A stretch of 64,000 bases of DNA from Clonostachys chloroleuca (taxonomy: Eukaryota > Ascomycota > Sordariomycetes > Hypocreales > Bionectriaceae): positions 2,666,001 through 2,730,000 of the forward strand of contig JBANAY010000003.1 in NCBI GenBank assembly GCA_037952775.1, read 5' to 3'. This document shows positions 12,201-22,783 of this stretch, piece by piece. Within the stretch, counting starts at the first letter, position 1; each line of letters opens with the position of its first letter. The notes under the pieces are model-generated. The model was not told the DNA's origin. It worked only from the letters and a program-made list of their open reading frames with translations, and made no database searches. The translations under genes were made by a program, and so were the position numbers.

Positions 12201-12377
12201 CAGCAGCATTTTCAGTCAATAATGCTTCGACTGTCAAAAGAGGGTGCTAGATTCCGCCAGGCTTTTGAAAACGAACAAAAGGGCAAAGACCTTCTCGTTG
12301 CTTGGGATAAGAAGCCGATTCCCAATGAAGAGGAGGACATCCCAGCGAAGAAAAAAGTAGGTCGACGAAATAGATGA
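9286..12377 (+). CDS. PET127: Mitochondrial RNA-processing protein Pet127 (apparent frame break)
   Basis: The product is imported into mitochondria, where yeast Pet127 controls 5' processing and stability of mitochondrial RNAs. The first about 45 residues are Arg/Ser-rich with almost no acidic residues, as expected for a presequence. The Pet127 core lies at roughly 240-600, with the blocks DGVYAIDADKEYDRENVLSM, YDPRLPGTGVFDLKTRAVLT and GRMDGIFVAFHNTQRIFGFQ. An acidic linker with EQ repeats (about 11190-11222) follows, then a conserved C-terminal block (KDVLGMYVTVRNYQNRRP, WVVEYSIQELED). The frame that starts at 9286 ends at 11907, while the C-terminal block lies in the -1 frame, which is open only from 11850. 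One extra C in the C5 run at 11869-11873 would join them into about 1,030 aa. An intron is possible but I found no convincing splice pair. Function is inferred from homology. Confidence 0.88.
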
Positions 12378-13061
12378 CGCAGCCTTGGTTGGGCGCATTT
12401 GTACACTACTGTATATTCCTGTAACATTACTACAACATGGAAGCCATCTGGCGAAGGCACAATAATACCATCCTCACCTGAGTTCCAAGAGTTCATACCG
12501 AGCAACGGTACGGTGATGCTGGGTAAAATGGCACGCATATTTAGGCATCTACGCTAGCAAGTGCGCTGTAGACGCATGGATCATGTGGCATTTTCTCCAA
12601 TACGAGATGAAAACGATGCTATCAAGCTTCACAAGGCTCCACCATGTGTTCGCATAATGAGGGAGGTGCCGGGGCAAGTTAGACATATTGAATTGATACG
12701 AAATAAGGATGAGCTATGCCGTTCTGGAAATCCGTCCCGGATATGCGCCAACAGCGGCCGCACTACTAAGCTATCGGCCCCTAAAGGCTGAGAGCGAGAG
12801 GTATGTAGGTAGGTAGGTTAGTAGGCACCCGTTGACACTTGTAGGGAGCACAGCTACATAACGGCCTTGGTAGAGTGGCAGCCGTGCATGAACTGGCAGC
12901 ATGTTGATTTCATGCTGGGCACCGACTTCTCCCTCCGCCAACCTCGCCTCACATCAACATCACCGCGCGCGTCCCGAAAACCCAAATAGGGACGTACGAT
13001 GAGATAACTAGAGTTCGCAGAGCCATTCCCTTGTTTTTTTTCTTCGTTGCGAGTCGAGTGC
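12378..13061. other. Intergenic: PET127 3' end to V-ATPase leader
   Basis: No gene is recognisable. It includes a TAGG-type short repeat at about 12803-12823. The right part becomes pyrimidine-rich (T8 at about 13034) and is likely promoter/leader of the V-ATPase gene. Confidence 0.4.
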
Positions 13062-13517
13062 ATGTACCTCGGAATCAGACCGGCACTCAAGGCGCGGCCT
13101 TCGTTGCTGGATCTCATCCGCGGGGGCGGCGACAGCGGTGGTCTCAGCGGGTTCAGCGGCGAAGGGAGCAGTATTGCGGCAGGGTCAGCAGGCTCCAGCA
13201 CCGCCACCGTAGCGACTCGGCCACCTGTAGCTGGAGGCCTGGAGGCTGGCCCAGGCAACACCATACCAGAGGCAGCTACATCATCGCCTCCACCTCCACT
13301 TGCTGCGCCAAGACAGATCCCTGGTTGGCTCGATACTGCAGCTCTCCAGGTAGCTTCGACTCTACCTTTGCCAACCTCTCCACCGACATCACCGATCCTC
13401 TCAACGCCGCCTCCCTATCCTCCTTCACGGCCAGCCTCGCCGTCTTCCTCCGAGAGCGCTGATCTATCCGCACAAGAGCCTGCGCCTACCCCAGCTCCTG
13501 TTCACGCCCTGTCTACC
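13062..13517 (+). other. Leader ORF in frame with V-ATPase subunit A
   Basis: An ATG at 13062 opens 152 codons without a stop that run directly, in frame, into the ATG of V-ATPase subunit A at 13518. The peptide is rich in Gly, Ser, Pro and Ala and has no recognisable domain. The ATG has a weak context (T at -3), whereas the downstream ATG has a strong one (ACC ATG G). The simplest reading is 5'UTR with chance openness in GC-rich DNA; an N-terminally extended isoform is possible but unproven. Confidence 0.35.
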
Positions 13518-15784
13518 ATGGCTCCCAAGGTGCGTTGTTGTCTGCATCGCCGACTGGTTGCACCTTTCGTCGCTCGGCCCCGCTGACATGCATCATCTCT
13601 AGAACTCGGCCGCCAGTGATGGCGATGAATCTCAATATGGTACCTATCTCCTTGTCGCCTCAATCTCACTGCGCGATGAATACTGACAGCTTCTCCAGGC
13701 AAGATTTTCTCCGTCTCCGGGTCCGTCAATCCCTCCGACACTGGCCGCAACAGCTTCCTTAAGAGCGAATCGATGCTAACTTGTTTGCAGTCCCGTCGTT
13801 GTCGCCGAAGATATGATTGGTGTTGCCATGTACGAGTTGGTGCGTTGAAAATCTGTGCCGGATGATGGCCGCGCTGTCGTAGGAATTCCCGCTCATGCTC
13901 TCGATTAGGTCAAAGTAGGACACGAGAATCTTGTTGGTGAAGTCATTCGTATCAATGGCGACCAGGCATCTATTCAGGTTTACGAAGAGACTGGTATGGC
14001 ACATGAGAATGGTCCCGAGAGTCTCAAGATCAATTGCTAACCTCCACTACAGCCGGCGTCTCAGTCGGTGATCCCGTCATTCGAACTGGCAAGCCCCTGT
14101 CCGTCGAGCTGGGACCTGGTCTGCTCAACGGTATCTACGACGGAATTCAGAGACCTCTTCAGGATATCTCCAACATCTCAGAATCGATCTATATTCCTCG
14201 CGGTATCGCCGTTCCTGCTCTGGACCGCAAGAAGAAGTGGGAATTCACCCCCTCGCTGAAGGTTGGCGACCACATTTCTGGAGGTGATGTTTGGGGTACC
14301 GTGTTCGAGAACTCCTTCATCTCCACCCACCGAATTCTCTTACCTCCTCGAGCTCGCGGTGTCATAACCAAGATCGCATCCAAGGGCGAGTACACTGTCG
14401 CCGAGAACCTGCTCGAGGTCGAATTCGATGGCAAGAAGACCGAGTACCCTATGATGCAGAGCTGGCCTGTCCGTGTGCCCCGCCCCAGTTCCGAGAAGCT
14501 CAACGCCTCCGAACCTTTTATTGTCGGTCAGCGTGTCCTCGACGCTCTTTTCCCCGGTGTTCTGGGTGGTACCGTCGCTATCCCTGGTGCTTTCGGTTGC
14601 GGAAAGACCGTCATTAGCCAGTCTGTCTCGAAGTTCTCCAACAGTGATGTCATTGTCTACGTCGGGTAAGTTTTGCGACTGGAAATATGACCTGCCTCAT
14701 GGTGACTAACTTTTTCGAAGATGCGGTGAGCGCGGAAACGAAATGGCCGAAGTGTTGAAGGATTTCCCTGAGCTTACTATCGATGTTGACGGCCGAAAGG
14801 AGCCCATCATGAAGCGAACAACCCTCATTGCTAACACTTCCAACATGCCTGTGGCTGCGCGAGAAGCTTCCATTTACACGGGTATCACTGTAGCCGAGTA
14901 CTTCCGTGATCAGGGCCTAAACGTTGCCATGATGGCTGACTCCTCTTCCCGATGGGCTGAGGCTCTTCGAGAACTGTCAGGTCGTCTGGGAGAAATGCCT
15001 GCTGATCAAGGTTTCCCCGCCTACCTGGGAGCCAAGCTCGCCTCCTTCTACGAGCGAGCCGGTCGAGTCCAGACCCTTGGTTCCCCCGAGCGCGTTGGTA
15101 GTGTGAGCATTGTCGGTGCTGTCAGTCCCCCTGGTGGTGATTTCTCTGATCCCGTTACTACTTCCACCCTTGGTATCGTGCAAGTGTTCTGGGGTCTCGA
15201 CAAGAAGCTTGCCCAGCGTAAGCACTTCCCTTCCATCAACACAAGCGTCTCGTACAGCAAATATACCACTGTTTTGGATAAATTCTACGAGAAGGAGAAC
15301 CCCGAATTCCCCCGGCTGCGCGACCGTATCAAGCAACTTCTCTCAGACTCTGAAGAGCTTGACCAAGTCGTGCAGCTGGTCGGTAAGAGTGCACTGTCCG
15401 ATCCCGACAAGATCACTCTCGACATTGCTGCGCTTGTCAAGGAAGATTTCCTGCAGCAGAACGGTTACTCCGACTATGATCAGTTCTGCCCCATCTGGAA
15501 GACGGAGTGGATGATGAAGCTCATGGTTGGATACCACGACGAAGCCCAGAAGACCATTGCCCAGGGACAGACCTGGAGCAAGGTTCGCGAGGCTACAAGC
15601 GACATCATGTCTTCTCTGCGAACACTCAAGTTCGAGGTGCCCACTGAGGGCGAGGAGGCCATCACCAAGAAGGTACGCTACGATCCACATATCCACAATT
15701 ACTGGTTGCTAATGGTTTAAATTACAGTACGAATCTATTCAACAGACTATGTTAGACAAGTTTGCATCAGTCCTGGACGAGTAA
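13518..15784 (+). CDS. VMA1: V-type proton ATPase catalytic subunit A
   Basis: Eight exons: 13518-13529, 13603-13639, 13699-13720, 13791-13839, 13909-13993, 14053-14665, 14721-15672 and 15728-15784. They sum to 1,827 nt, 608 aa, matching the family. The subunit hydrolyses ATP in the V1 sector to acidify vacuole, Golgi and endosomes. Visible are the N-terminal barrel ([17 protein letters not shown]), the Walker A loop GAFGCGKTV, the Walker B region ([19 protein letters not shown]) and the [11 protein letters not shown] block. There is no intein: the sequence runs straight through the P-loop, unlike S. cerevisiae VMA1. All splice sites are GT..AG and phases agree across every junction. The first exon encodes only MAPK, and five introns fall in the first 535 bp, leaving exons of 12-85 nt. 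Very high confidence. Confidence 0.97.
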
Positions 15785-16251
15785 AGGATTCTTTTCGGGG
15801 TGGAATACAATAACGGAGGGTGGAGGCTGTCTGTTGCCTTGTAAGCAGAAACCGTTTCATAGAGGTTCAAAGGAGCTTGGAAGAGAACGCGCTTGTGTTT
15901 GGCTTTTTTTTTTTTCGTTGAGCATGTCAAATCAGTAACAATCCTACTGTTTACGCCGCTTTTCTCTTTACAAGTCCAGACCTACGTGGAATGTGGTGCG
16001 CTGCCTAGAATAAGCCGCGAGTCGACATATCCGTCTCGAAGCTTGTGAAGTTACATTTTGATACCTACTGACAGTGTGCTGACCCACCCTAACGATCCGT
16101 CTTGGCACTGTGCTCCAATCAATGGCCTCACTGCGCTCCAGAGCAGGCTCTTGATAGATGGTATGATTCGCCATCGTGCCCAAGCATTCTCTCCTCTCTA
16201 TTCTTAATTTTTTCCCTTGTTTCTCGCATCCTAAAGCCTGGAAGTCACACA
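15785..16251. other. Intergenic: VMA1 3'UTR and YIH1 promoter
   Basis: This 467-bp interval lies between tandem plus-strand genes. It includes a T13 run at about 15904-15916 near the probable VMA1 polyadenylation region. Pyrimidine-rich DNA at 16185-16230 probably belongs to the YIH1 leader. Confidence 0.4.
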
Positions 16252-17086
16252 ATGTCAGAAGAGCTCCAGGATGAGGTAGAGGCCATCAACTCCATCTACG
16301 GCGAGGGGACGCTCTCCCCCGCCTCGGAGGACTCGACGTCCGAGTACGTCCTCAACCTGCCCGGCGGCGCGTCGTCGCTGCGGCTGCGGTTCCCGGCCTC
16401 ATACCCGGAGGCGCCGCCCGAGGTGCTGGGCACGCATCACAGCTCGGGGGGAGGAAGGGCGCCGGGGCCAGGGACCTCGCGCTGTTCGTGGATGCGCTGG
16501 GGAATGCGTTCCAGCCCGGGGTTGTGTGTCTGTTTGACTCTGTTGAGGAGTTCTCGAGACGGTATGAGGAGGAGGTCGTGGTGGTGGAGGAGGAGGTAGG
16601 AGAAGAAGCAGGAAAGCACGAGGATGATGGGGAGGGGGAGCCGGAGCTGGATCTGGCGTCGCTGCCAACTCCCCCGTGGACGCTGTCGGAGCCCATCGTG
16701 GACAGCAGGTCGACGTTCCTGGCGCACGTGGCGCCCGTGAGGTCCCCGGATCAGGCGAGGCTGTACGTCGCGCAGCTGCTGGCGTCGGATAGGAGGATCC
16801 GGTCGGCGACGCACAACATGACCGCGTGGCGGATCCGCGGGGAGGGGGCGCGAGCTACCAGGACTGCGATGACGATGGGGAGACGGCGGCGGGTGGCCGA
16901 CTGCTTCATCTCATGCAGCTTATGGAGCTGTGGGATGTCATGGTGGTGGTTACGAGGTGGTATGGAGGGGTGAAGCTGGGGCCGAGGCGGTTTGCGGTTA
17001 TCAACGCCGCGGCGCGGGATGGGTTTGTGAGGGCGGGGATGGTGGTTGAGAAGGAGAAGGAAAAGGATAAGAAAAAAGGGAAATGA
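16252..17086 (+). CDS. YIH1: YIH1/IMPACT homologue, broken by two apparent 1-nt losses in G-runs
   Basis: Yih1/IMPACT binds Gcn1 and restrains Gcn2, dampening the general amino-acid-control response. The ATG at 16252 begins an RWD domain (EELQDEVEAINSIYGEG, then SYPEAPPEVLG). The protein then continues in the -1 frame (DLALFVDALGNAFQPGVVCL, an acidic linker, PIVDSRSTFLAHVAPVRSPD). It moves to -1 again for the UPF0029/IMPACT domain (SYQDCDDDGETAAGGRLLHL, VVVTRWYGGVKLGPRRF). The breaks coincide with G6 at 16446-16451 and the G4-A-G5 run at 16839-16848. One extra G in each gives a single 278-aa protein of normal length with every conserved block. No splice signals fit. I therefore favour homopolymer errors over a true pseudogene, because both domains remain well conserved. 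The gene is convergent with the ACT-domain gene. Confidence 0.85.
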
Positions 17087-17491
17087 GTTATGATTCATGA
17101 ATTTTGCTCTTGTGAGACATGAATGAGTAAGTGCTATATCTATGACTCTCAAGGACGACAATGGCGACGACCAAGACGACGGGACTATTTACACTGGTAA
17201 AGGCGATGTGAAGAGAAATCACTTACTTTTAATTCCATATCATCATGTATCCTGAATCACAGGTACACGGCCTACGTATCTCGAAACACCCAGGATTTGT
17301 GTTTCCCACCAACTCTGAAAATAGTGATGCCCCTCGAAAAGCTAGCCCAATACCAACATAACCGAGAGTGGACAGAGAACTCCTCGCAATATGATTAAAC
17401 ATCAAATGGCCGCCCAACCTAGTTAGAAACCAAAACAAACCCCTCTTGGATCCATTTTTCTTTTTCCTTTTTCGAAACTACCTCATGTGAT
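17087..17491. other. Convergent 3' intergenic region
   Basis: This 405-bp interval lies between two convergent genes. No coding potential is recognisable; presumably both 3'UTRs and terminators. Confidence 0.4.
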
Positions 17492-18915
17492 TCATTCCTT
17501 GGAGAGAAGGGGTCTCAGAATGTCCAAGGCCCGTGGAGAGTGCTCCTCTGGGAGGATGACCGCCCCGGCTCTGGCAGTGGACAGGTACGATAGCTCCGAG
17601 CTCGCCGTCATCTGCATATCCTGCACCAGCTTGCCCGCCACGCCACAGATTATACCCGTGACCTCGGACGAGAGATTCAGCAGATCGAGGAAGATGGCGA
17701 TCTGCGTGCCTTCCTTGTCGCCGATGAGAGACTCGCCGAACATGTCGAGCAGAGCCTTATCTAGGAGCAGTGACGGAGGGTCATCGTGGGTGAGAGTAAT
17801 GGACAGGAACCTCGGCTTCGCGGCGAGCGCGGCGACGATGCAGGTGTAGAGTTTGGCGTCGATGGTGTCTACCCACGTGCGGCCCCCCGTGTGACGACTC
17901 CTAGAAGGTCGGTGGTCGTAGACCTCGTCGGTGATGGGCGAGATCTCACGGCCCGAGCACTGCACAAGCTCTAAGCCGTCTACTACAGTGGGCGCGACCT
18001 TCCTCTTGCTGAGGAGGTCGAAGGCCCGGGACTGGAGCTCCGTGATGCTGGCGGGAGGAGGCGTCCTGGGCGGCGAGCCGCTCCCGCTGGACGTCCTCGA
18101 GCGGCTGTAGGTGGACGAGTTGACGTACGAGGTCTGGTTGTGGGAGAGCTCAAACCCCTTGGAGAGCAGCGCCTTGACTACGTTCTCCTTCTCTTTCACC
18201 GGGACAAGGATGAAGTCGGAGTAGTACGTCGAGATGTAGAAGATGGAGATGCCAGCCAACGCGAGGGGGGATGTCAAGTCCATGACTCGGTTGGCTGCAT
18301 CCAAGCCTGCGCTGATGACGGCGAGGATCACATACGTGGTTTGGGGTATGTCGACCGTACCGGCCAATTTAGGCGGCAGGTTCCTGATGATGGGCTCAAA
18401 TACATTCTTGGCCCAGGAGCTGTGGCAGACTATCGAGACCTCGATGGGTGTGACACTGATATTGAGGAAGTTGTGCTGGCCATCGGAGGTCAGTCCCTCG
18501 AGCTCATGTCCAAGGCCATTCTCTGAGCCGCGCGGGACGTGCTTGCTCTGCGGCAGGAGGAGGACCTGGAGGATGGGCTGGACAAAGGACGAGTAGAGGG
18601 CCAGGGGGATGTGTATCAGGCTGTACTCGCCCTCCTGGGCATCTCAGCAAGTCAGCAAAGCGGTTGCGACTCTGGCAGCGGCAGCCCCCAAAAGACCCAA
18701 AAGGGAATCCCGGGGGCAGCAGCTGCAGGAAACCAAAAGCACGGGATGCACATCGAATTCCTGATTCAAAGTCGTGTAATTCATGTGACAAAGAAAACGG
18801 ACCCAGATGAAGGGCGATAAGAAAGGACCGAGAACCGGGTCTTATCACTCGGCCCCGTGGAACGTGATTGGACGGCGAGGGGCTAACTCACCAGGAAGGA
18901 TATCTGGGCGTTCAT
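17492..18915 (-). CDS. ACT-domain protein (GATS/CASTOR-like)
   Basis: Exon 1 is 18915..18892 (eight codons, MNAQISFL). A 257-bp intron (GTGAGT...CCCAG) precedes exon 2 at 18634..17492; total about 388 aa. The N-terminal part (YSLIHIPLALYSSFVQPILQ, then LNISVTPIEVSIVC) and the middle part (VILAVISAGLDAANRVMDLT, GISIFYISTYYSDFILVPVK) look like paired ACT domains of the ACT_7 type, also found in the arginine sensor CASTOR1/GATS. A Ser/Pro-rich insert follows, then another ACT-like stretch. Small-molecule (amino-acid) binding is likely from the fold. A role in TORC1 signalling is only an analogy, and I cannot identify ligand residues. Exon 1 is small and its assignment rests on good splice signals and the start context. 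Confidence 0.7.
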
Positions 18916-21900
18916 GGCTGGATTCTGGGTACGGTTCCTGGAGACGATCGGCTGGATGGGATGGGATGGGTAAAGATGAAAATATGAGATGAGAGGGGTG
19001 ATGCTGCCTCGAGAGAAGAGCAATTGGGGTTGGGATTGAACTCAGTTTCGCTGGTTGTCTGGTAAGGTTTTATCAAGTAGAGTCCCTTCCCGTGACCAGG
19101 CCAAACAACCTAAACAGTCCCAAACCAATGTGCAACCCCAGGCGCCAGCCAGAGCATCTTCCTCCAGGGCAACGAACAGTCTGGGGAGAAGGAAGGAGAG
19201 AGGGAGGAAGCCGGGAAGGAAACGAGAGAGCCGCCCGGCTGGTTATAGATGGCCAGCACAATACGGCAAGCCGCCGCAGGAGGGGCTCAGATGGGTTAAG
19301 ATGGCCCGGGAGTGGTGGGCCTCACACGTAGATTTATCTATGAATTATTCCACTTGCAGATGAGGTGGCGGATGGCCCAAAAGGGGGAGCAAGCAGGCAA
19401 GCATGCTTGGTTAGAGGCACCTCCAGGCAGGTGTATGATAAGTGCAAGATGCGTCAACCAGGGGTGGCCCCCAAGCAGGCCCAATGCCCAAGGCGGATTA
19501 CCATGCCCGGCATCCCAGTGGACTCAACTGGATTGAAGATGACGGAGGAGGCAAAGGCGCGTTTGCCTACCTGAGTTAATTGCATTGGGCTGCAGGCGAA
19601 AGACCGGCTACTCTCTCTGCACGTTATCACCCACGCAAGGCCTAGACCCAGGCGGGTTTGGCGCCTCTTTTTCCCTATCAAATATGGGCTTCTTTTTCTC
19701 CCCTAGGCCTCTCCACCGTTTCTGGAGGGTCTTGAGGCGGTTCGCGAGGGACCAGGGTTCCTTCGAACCATCGGGGAGTGGGGAAGAAGACTGGCCGAGT
19801 GTGGAGTTGGAGGTCAGCGCACACACACCACTCACGACGGCAACTTGCTTCTTTCGAGCCGCGTGCAGAGATGAGCAAAGATGCAGGGCGCAGACAGTCT
19901 CCTGAGTGGCTGCAAGGGTGGTGGTGTGCATGTAGGTACAGCGCCGGTCGCTTCGGGAGGCAGCTGAAAATGCGGAGGGCCCAACCACACCTCCAGAACG
20001 AGTATCCAGCCCTGGCCCAGAGTTGGTGGTGGCTCAGGACGTGAAACGGTAGTCTTTCTCGTCTGCTCGTGTCTATTTTGTTTAGTTCACTTTGCTTTTG
20101 TCGTATCGAGGCCGTAGCTCATGCGTACATGGCCCAGCACAGGTATCGTATGCTACCACTACTTCAACAAACCGTGATTGATGGGATGCTACCGATGACT
20201 GGAAACCGAGCTTCTGGCGCAAATCAGATACCCTGGCCCGCATCGAGACATGCCTTGCATATCCTTGTCAATCGACCATTGTTCCTGCGCTTTCCTTGTT
20301 TTCTGGGGCACCAAGTCGCCCTGTCTGCATCAGCAACCAACCACACTCCTTCTGAAGGCAGACCCTTTCGGCACGGGCGATGCACCCGTCATTGAAGTCA
20401 TATACTCGAGTACCAATGGTTGCCTGTCCCGGTGGCCAAAGTGAGATTCTGTCATTGGACACCCCATAATGAAAAATATTGAGTGATCATCTGACAATAG
20501 ATTTTTCAACTGTCATCTCGATTGTGACATGCTCTTCTCGATGCCCAACCCCCTTTTCTCCAAGTTCCCTAATCTTTGTATTTTTCCTGTCTCTTGGATT
20601 GCTTGACTAATATGGCTCGGTTATCTTCGTCCCATTGTGGACACCATCAAATCCCCGTAATCGCTCAGGTATCCATCGTTCAACTCTTCCTAGAGCACAA
20701 TCAAAATTTGTCTTCATTATTATTAATATTGCAATATCGTGTTTTATGCTCGCATAAGGCGAGAGTAAAAGACTATTTGTATGCATAACCCCCTTCATTA
20801 GCCCTCTGATTACCATGTAAGTGGAACCCGAGCAATGAGATATTGTCTCAACCGTTTCGTGATCCCGCTCAGCATTAACTCATTAACTCCCCCATAATGT
20901 CATCTGAGATGCTTTGCTTTCTGTCTAGACTCTACAGACGTCAAGGCCGCTAAACTCAATTACTGTAGTCCGACGCCTCAATCACACCACTTTAACAGTC
21001 GCTTCGTCCATGAACGTTTATGGGTCTTAGCATATAAAGCCGGGATAAATCACAAGCGAGAATTGCCTAACAGAGTATAGACATTATCTCTAGGTACAAA
21101 TGACTCTAAATAGTAACAACAATTGAATATCATCTTTTCGGATAGCGGCGTGGGTAAAATCAACACCGTGGCGGAAGACTCGGATAGGACCATGTACACA
21201 CTCGAAGAGGATTATGCAACTTCAGCTCTAATTAACGTACTTCCCGGGTTGATCAGTCACAAACCGGGATCCTTCCCGAGCCAACATTGGCAAAGTGCTT
21301 TCCAGCCAGGGATTCAGGTCGATATATTCGTTGGTAATCATCTGGGAAGTGTAAACTCAGAACGGAGCCTGTATCGAATAGCTTGCCTTTTTCAGTAATT
21401 ATCAAAGCTTATAAGTGATTTGTCTTCAGTCATTTTATCACTATTGCATTTCTAGGAACATAGCACTTTGTGTACAAGCGCTGTTTGTCTCAACTCTGGC
21501 CACCTCCAACCCACACACACACTCAGCTCCTCTCATGCATGGGAAACGCATGCAGGGAGCCAAAAACTTACTTAAAAAGATCATTGCCTTATTCGTACCT
21601 GACTGGCAGCTAACCGATGCACATGCATGTCGGAACAGTACCAGCCCGTCACAGCGCAGAACAGCATCCGAGGTGGATGGAGGCTGGCAACAAGCAGCCT
21701 TCATGGATGGGATGGATGGATGGATGCGATCGTTGGTCATGTGTTTGAATTCGTCACTCGTCGAGAATTAGCCAATACCTGACCCCCACGACAGCCGAGA
21801 GTCCAAGAGGTCGCATACATCCCAGGCTGTGTAGTACGGAAAAGATTTGGTGCTGCCTGGGACGGAAGAAAACAGGCAGACAGCCTCTCTTCGGATATCC

Positions 21901-22783
21901 AATTGAAGCCTACCTAATTAGCAGATCACTGAGACAGGACGTAAAATTCAATCTAAACCGGCCCGAGCGTTGGACATCCGGCATTCCTCCTAAATTCCAT
22001 TCTAGTCCAGCCGATTCAAGCCAGCCAGCGCCTCGTGTTGAGACTGCGGCGTCGAACCCCCACAACCGTCGCCTCGGGTGGGAAGACAAGCATACGCCAT
22101 CATCCATGTCGACCTGCATGTGCTTACAGCAATTGTGTCCTTTCGAGTCCTGTATTTTACCCGGAGTACAAGCTTGCCCAAGTCAGCCGCCCAGCTGCTT
22201 AGAGCCAGCTGCATGCACCACAATGACAAAAAAGGGTTGGAGGATACTACAATACAGTGCTGTGCCACCCCTGAGGACGGTGAGGAAACATGAGGGGAGG
22301 CGAGGAAACAACAAACCCGAAAACGACGACACGGGCCGCCAGAGAGTCAGCTGATATATTCCACTTCACGCCGCCCGATGCACTGCTACGATGGCGAGAC
22401 CACGCTCTCATATATCGTCAAACTTTGGTTGCATGTGTGGTCAAGTGCGCCCGGCTGCATGCTCAGTTGAGAAGAATCCCAATTGGCTGGTCGTTCTGTC
22501 GCCTGGCATCGCTGGATACCTTAGTGTCTCCAGCAGGGCGGGTAAGTGTCCACTAGCTCATCCTTGTTGAGAGGATTGTGGCCCTGAATGCGAGCAAGAC
22601 CCCCGGCCCCTTCCTCCATGCGACTGGCACATGCATTGGATACCTGCGGACACATGTAGGAGGATGTGATGGAGGATATGCCGTCACTCCAACTGCCGAT
22701 CCGCGGACTGTAGGTAGCGTCACATCATCCGCTTCTCCGGCCTTTGTTCACTTTTTTTTTAAAAAAATTTGTGCTGTGCTGTT
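18916..22783. other. 3.9-kb gene-free interval
   Basis: I found no recognisable protein domain, tRNA, rRNA or transposon on either strand. Open frames are short (at most about 126 codons) and look random. The left half is GC-richer with purine-rich tracts (about 19170-19230). The centre (about 20450-21450) is A/T-rich. A GGAT microsatellite lies at about 21704-21726. The interval could hold the promoter of the ACT-domain gene, a non-coding RNA or a decayed gene; nothing decides between these. Confidence 0.4.
21703..21727. repeat. (GGAT)n microsatellite
   Basis: A short, slightly imperfect tetranucleotide tract (GGAT/GGGAT units) in non-coding DNA. Confidence 0.65.

Noticed and set aside
14560..14640. 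Possible intein in V-ATPase subunit A, as in yeast VMA1
   Set aside because: The sequence reads straight through the P-loop region with normal length; no inserted endonuclease.
22030..22070. tRNA T-loop-like sequence (GTTCGACGC) on the minus strand
   Set aside because: T-stem arms do not pair; not a tRNA.
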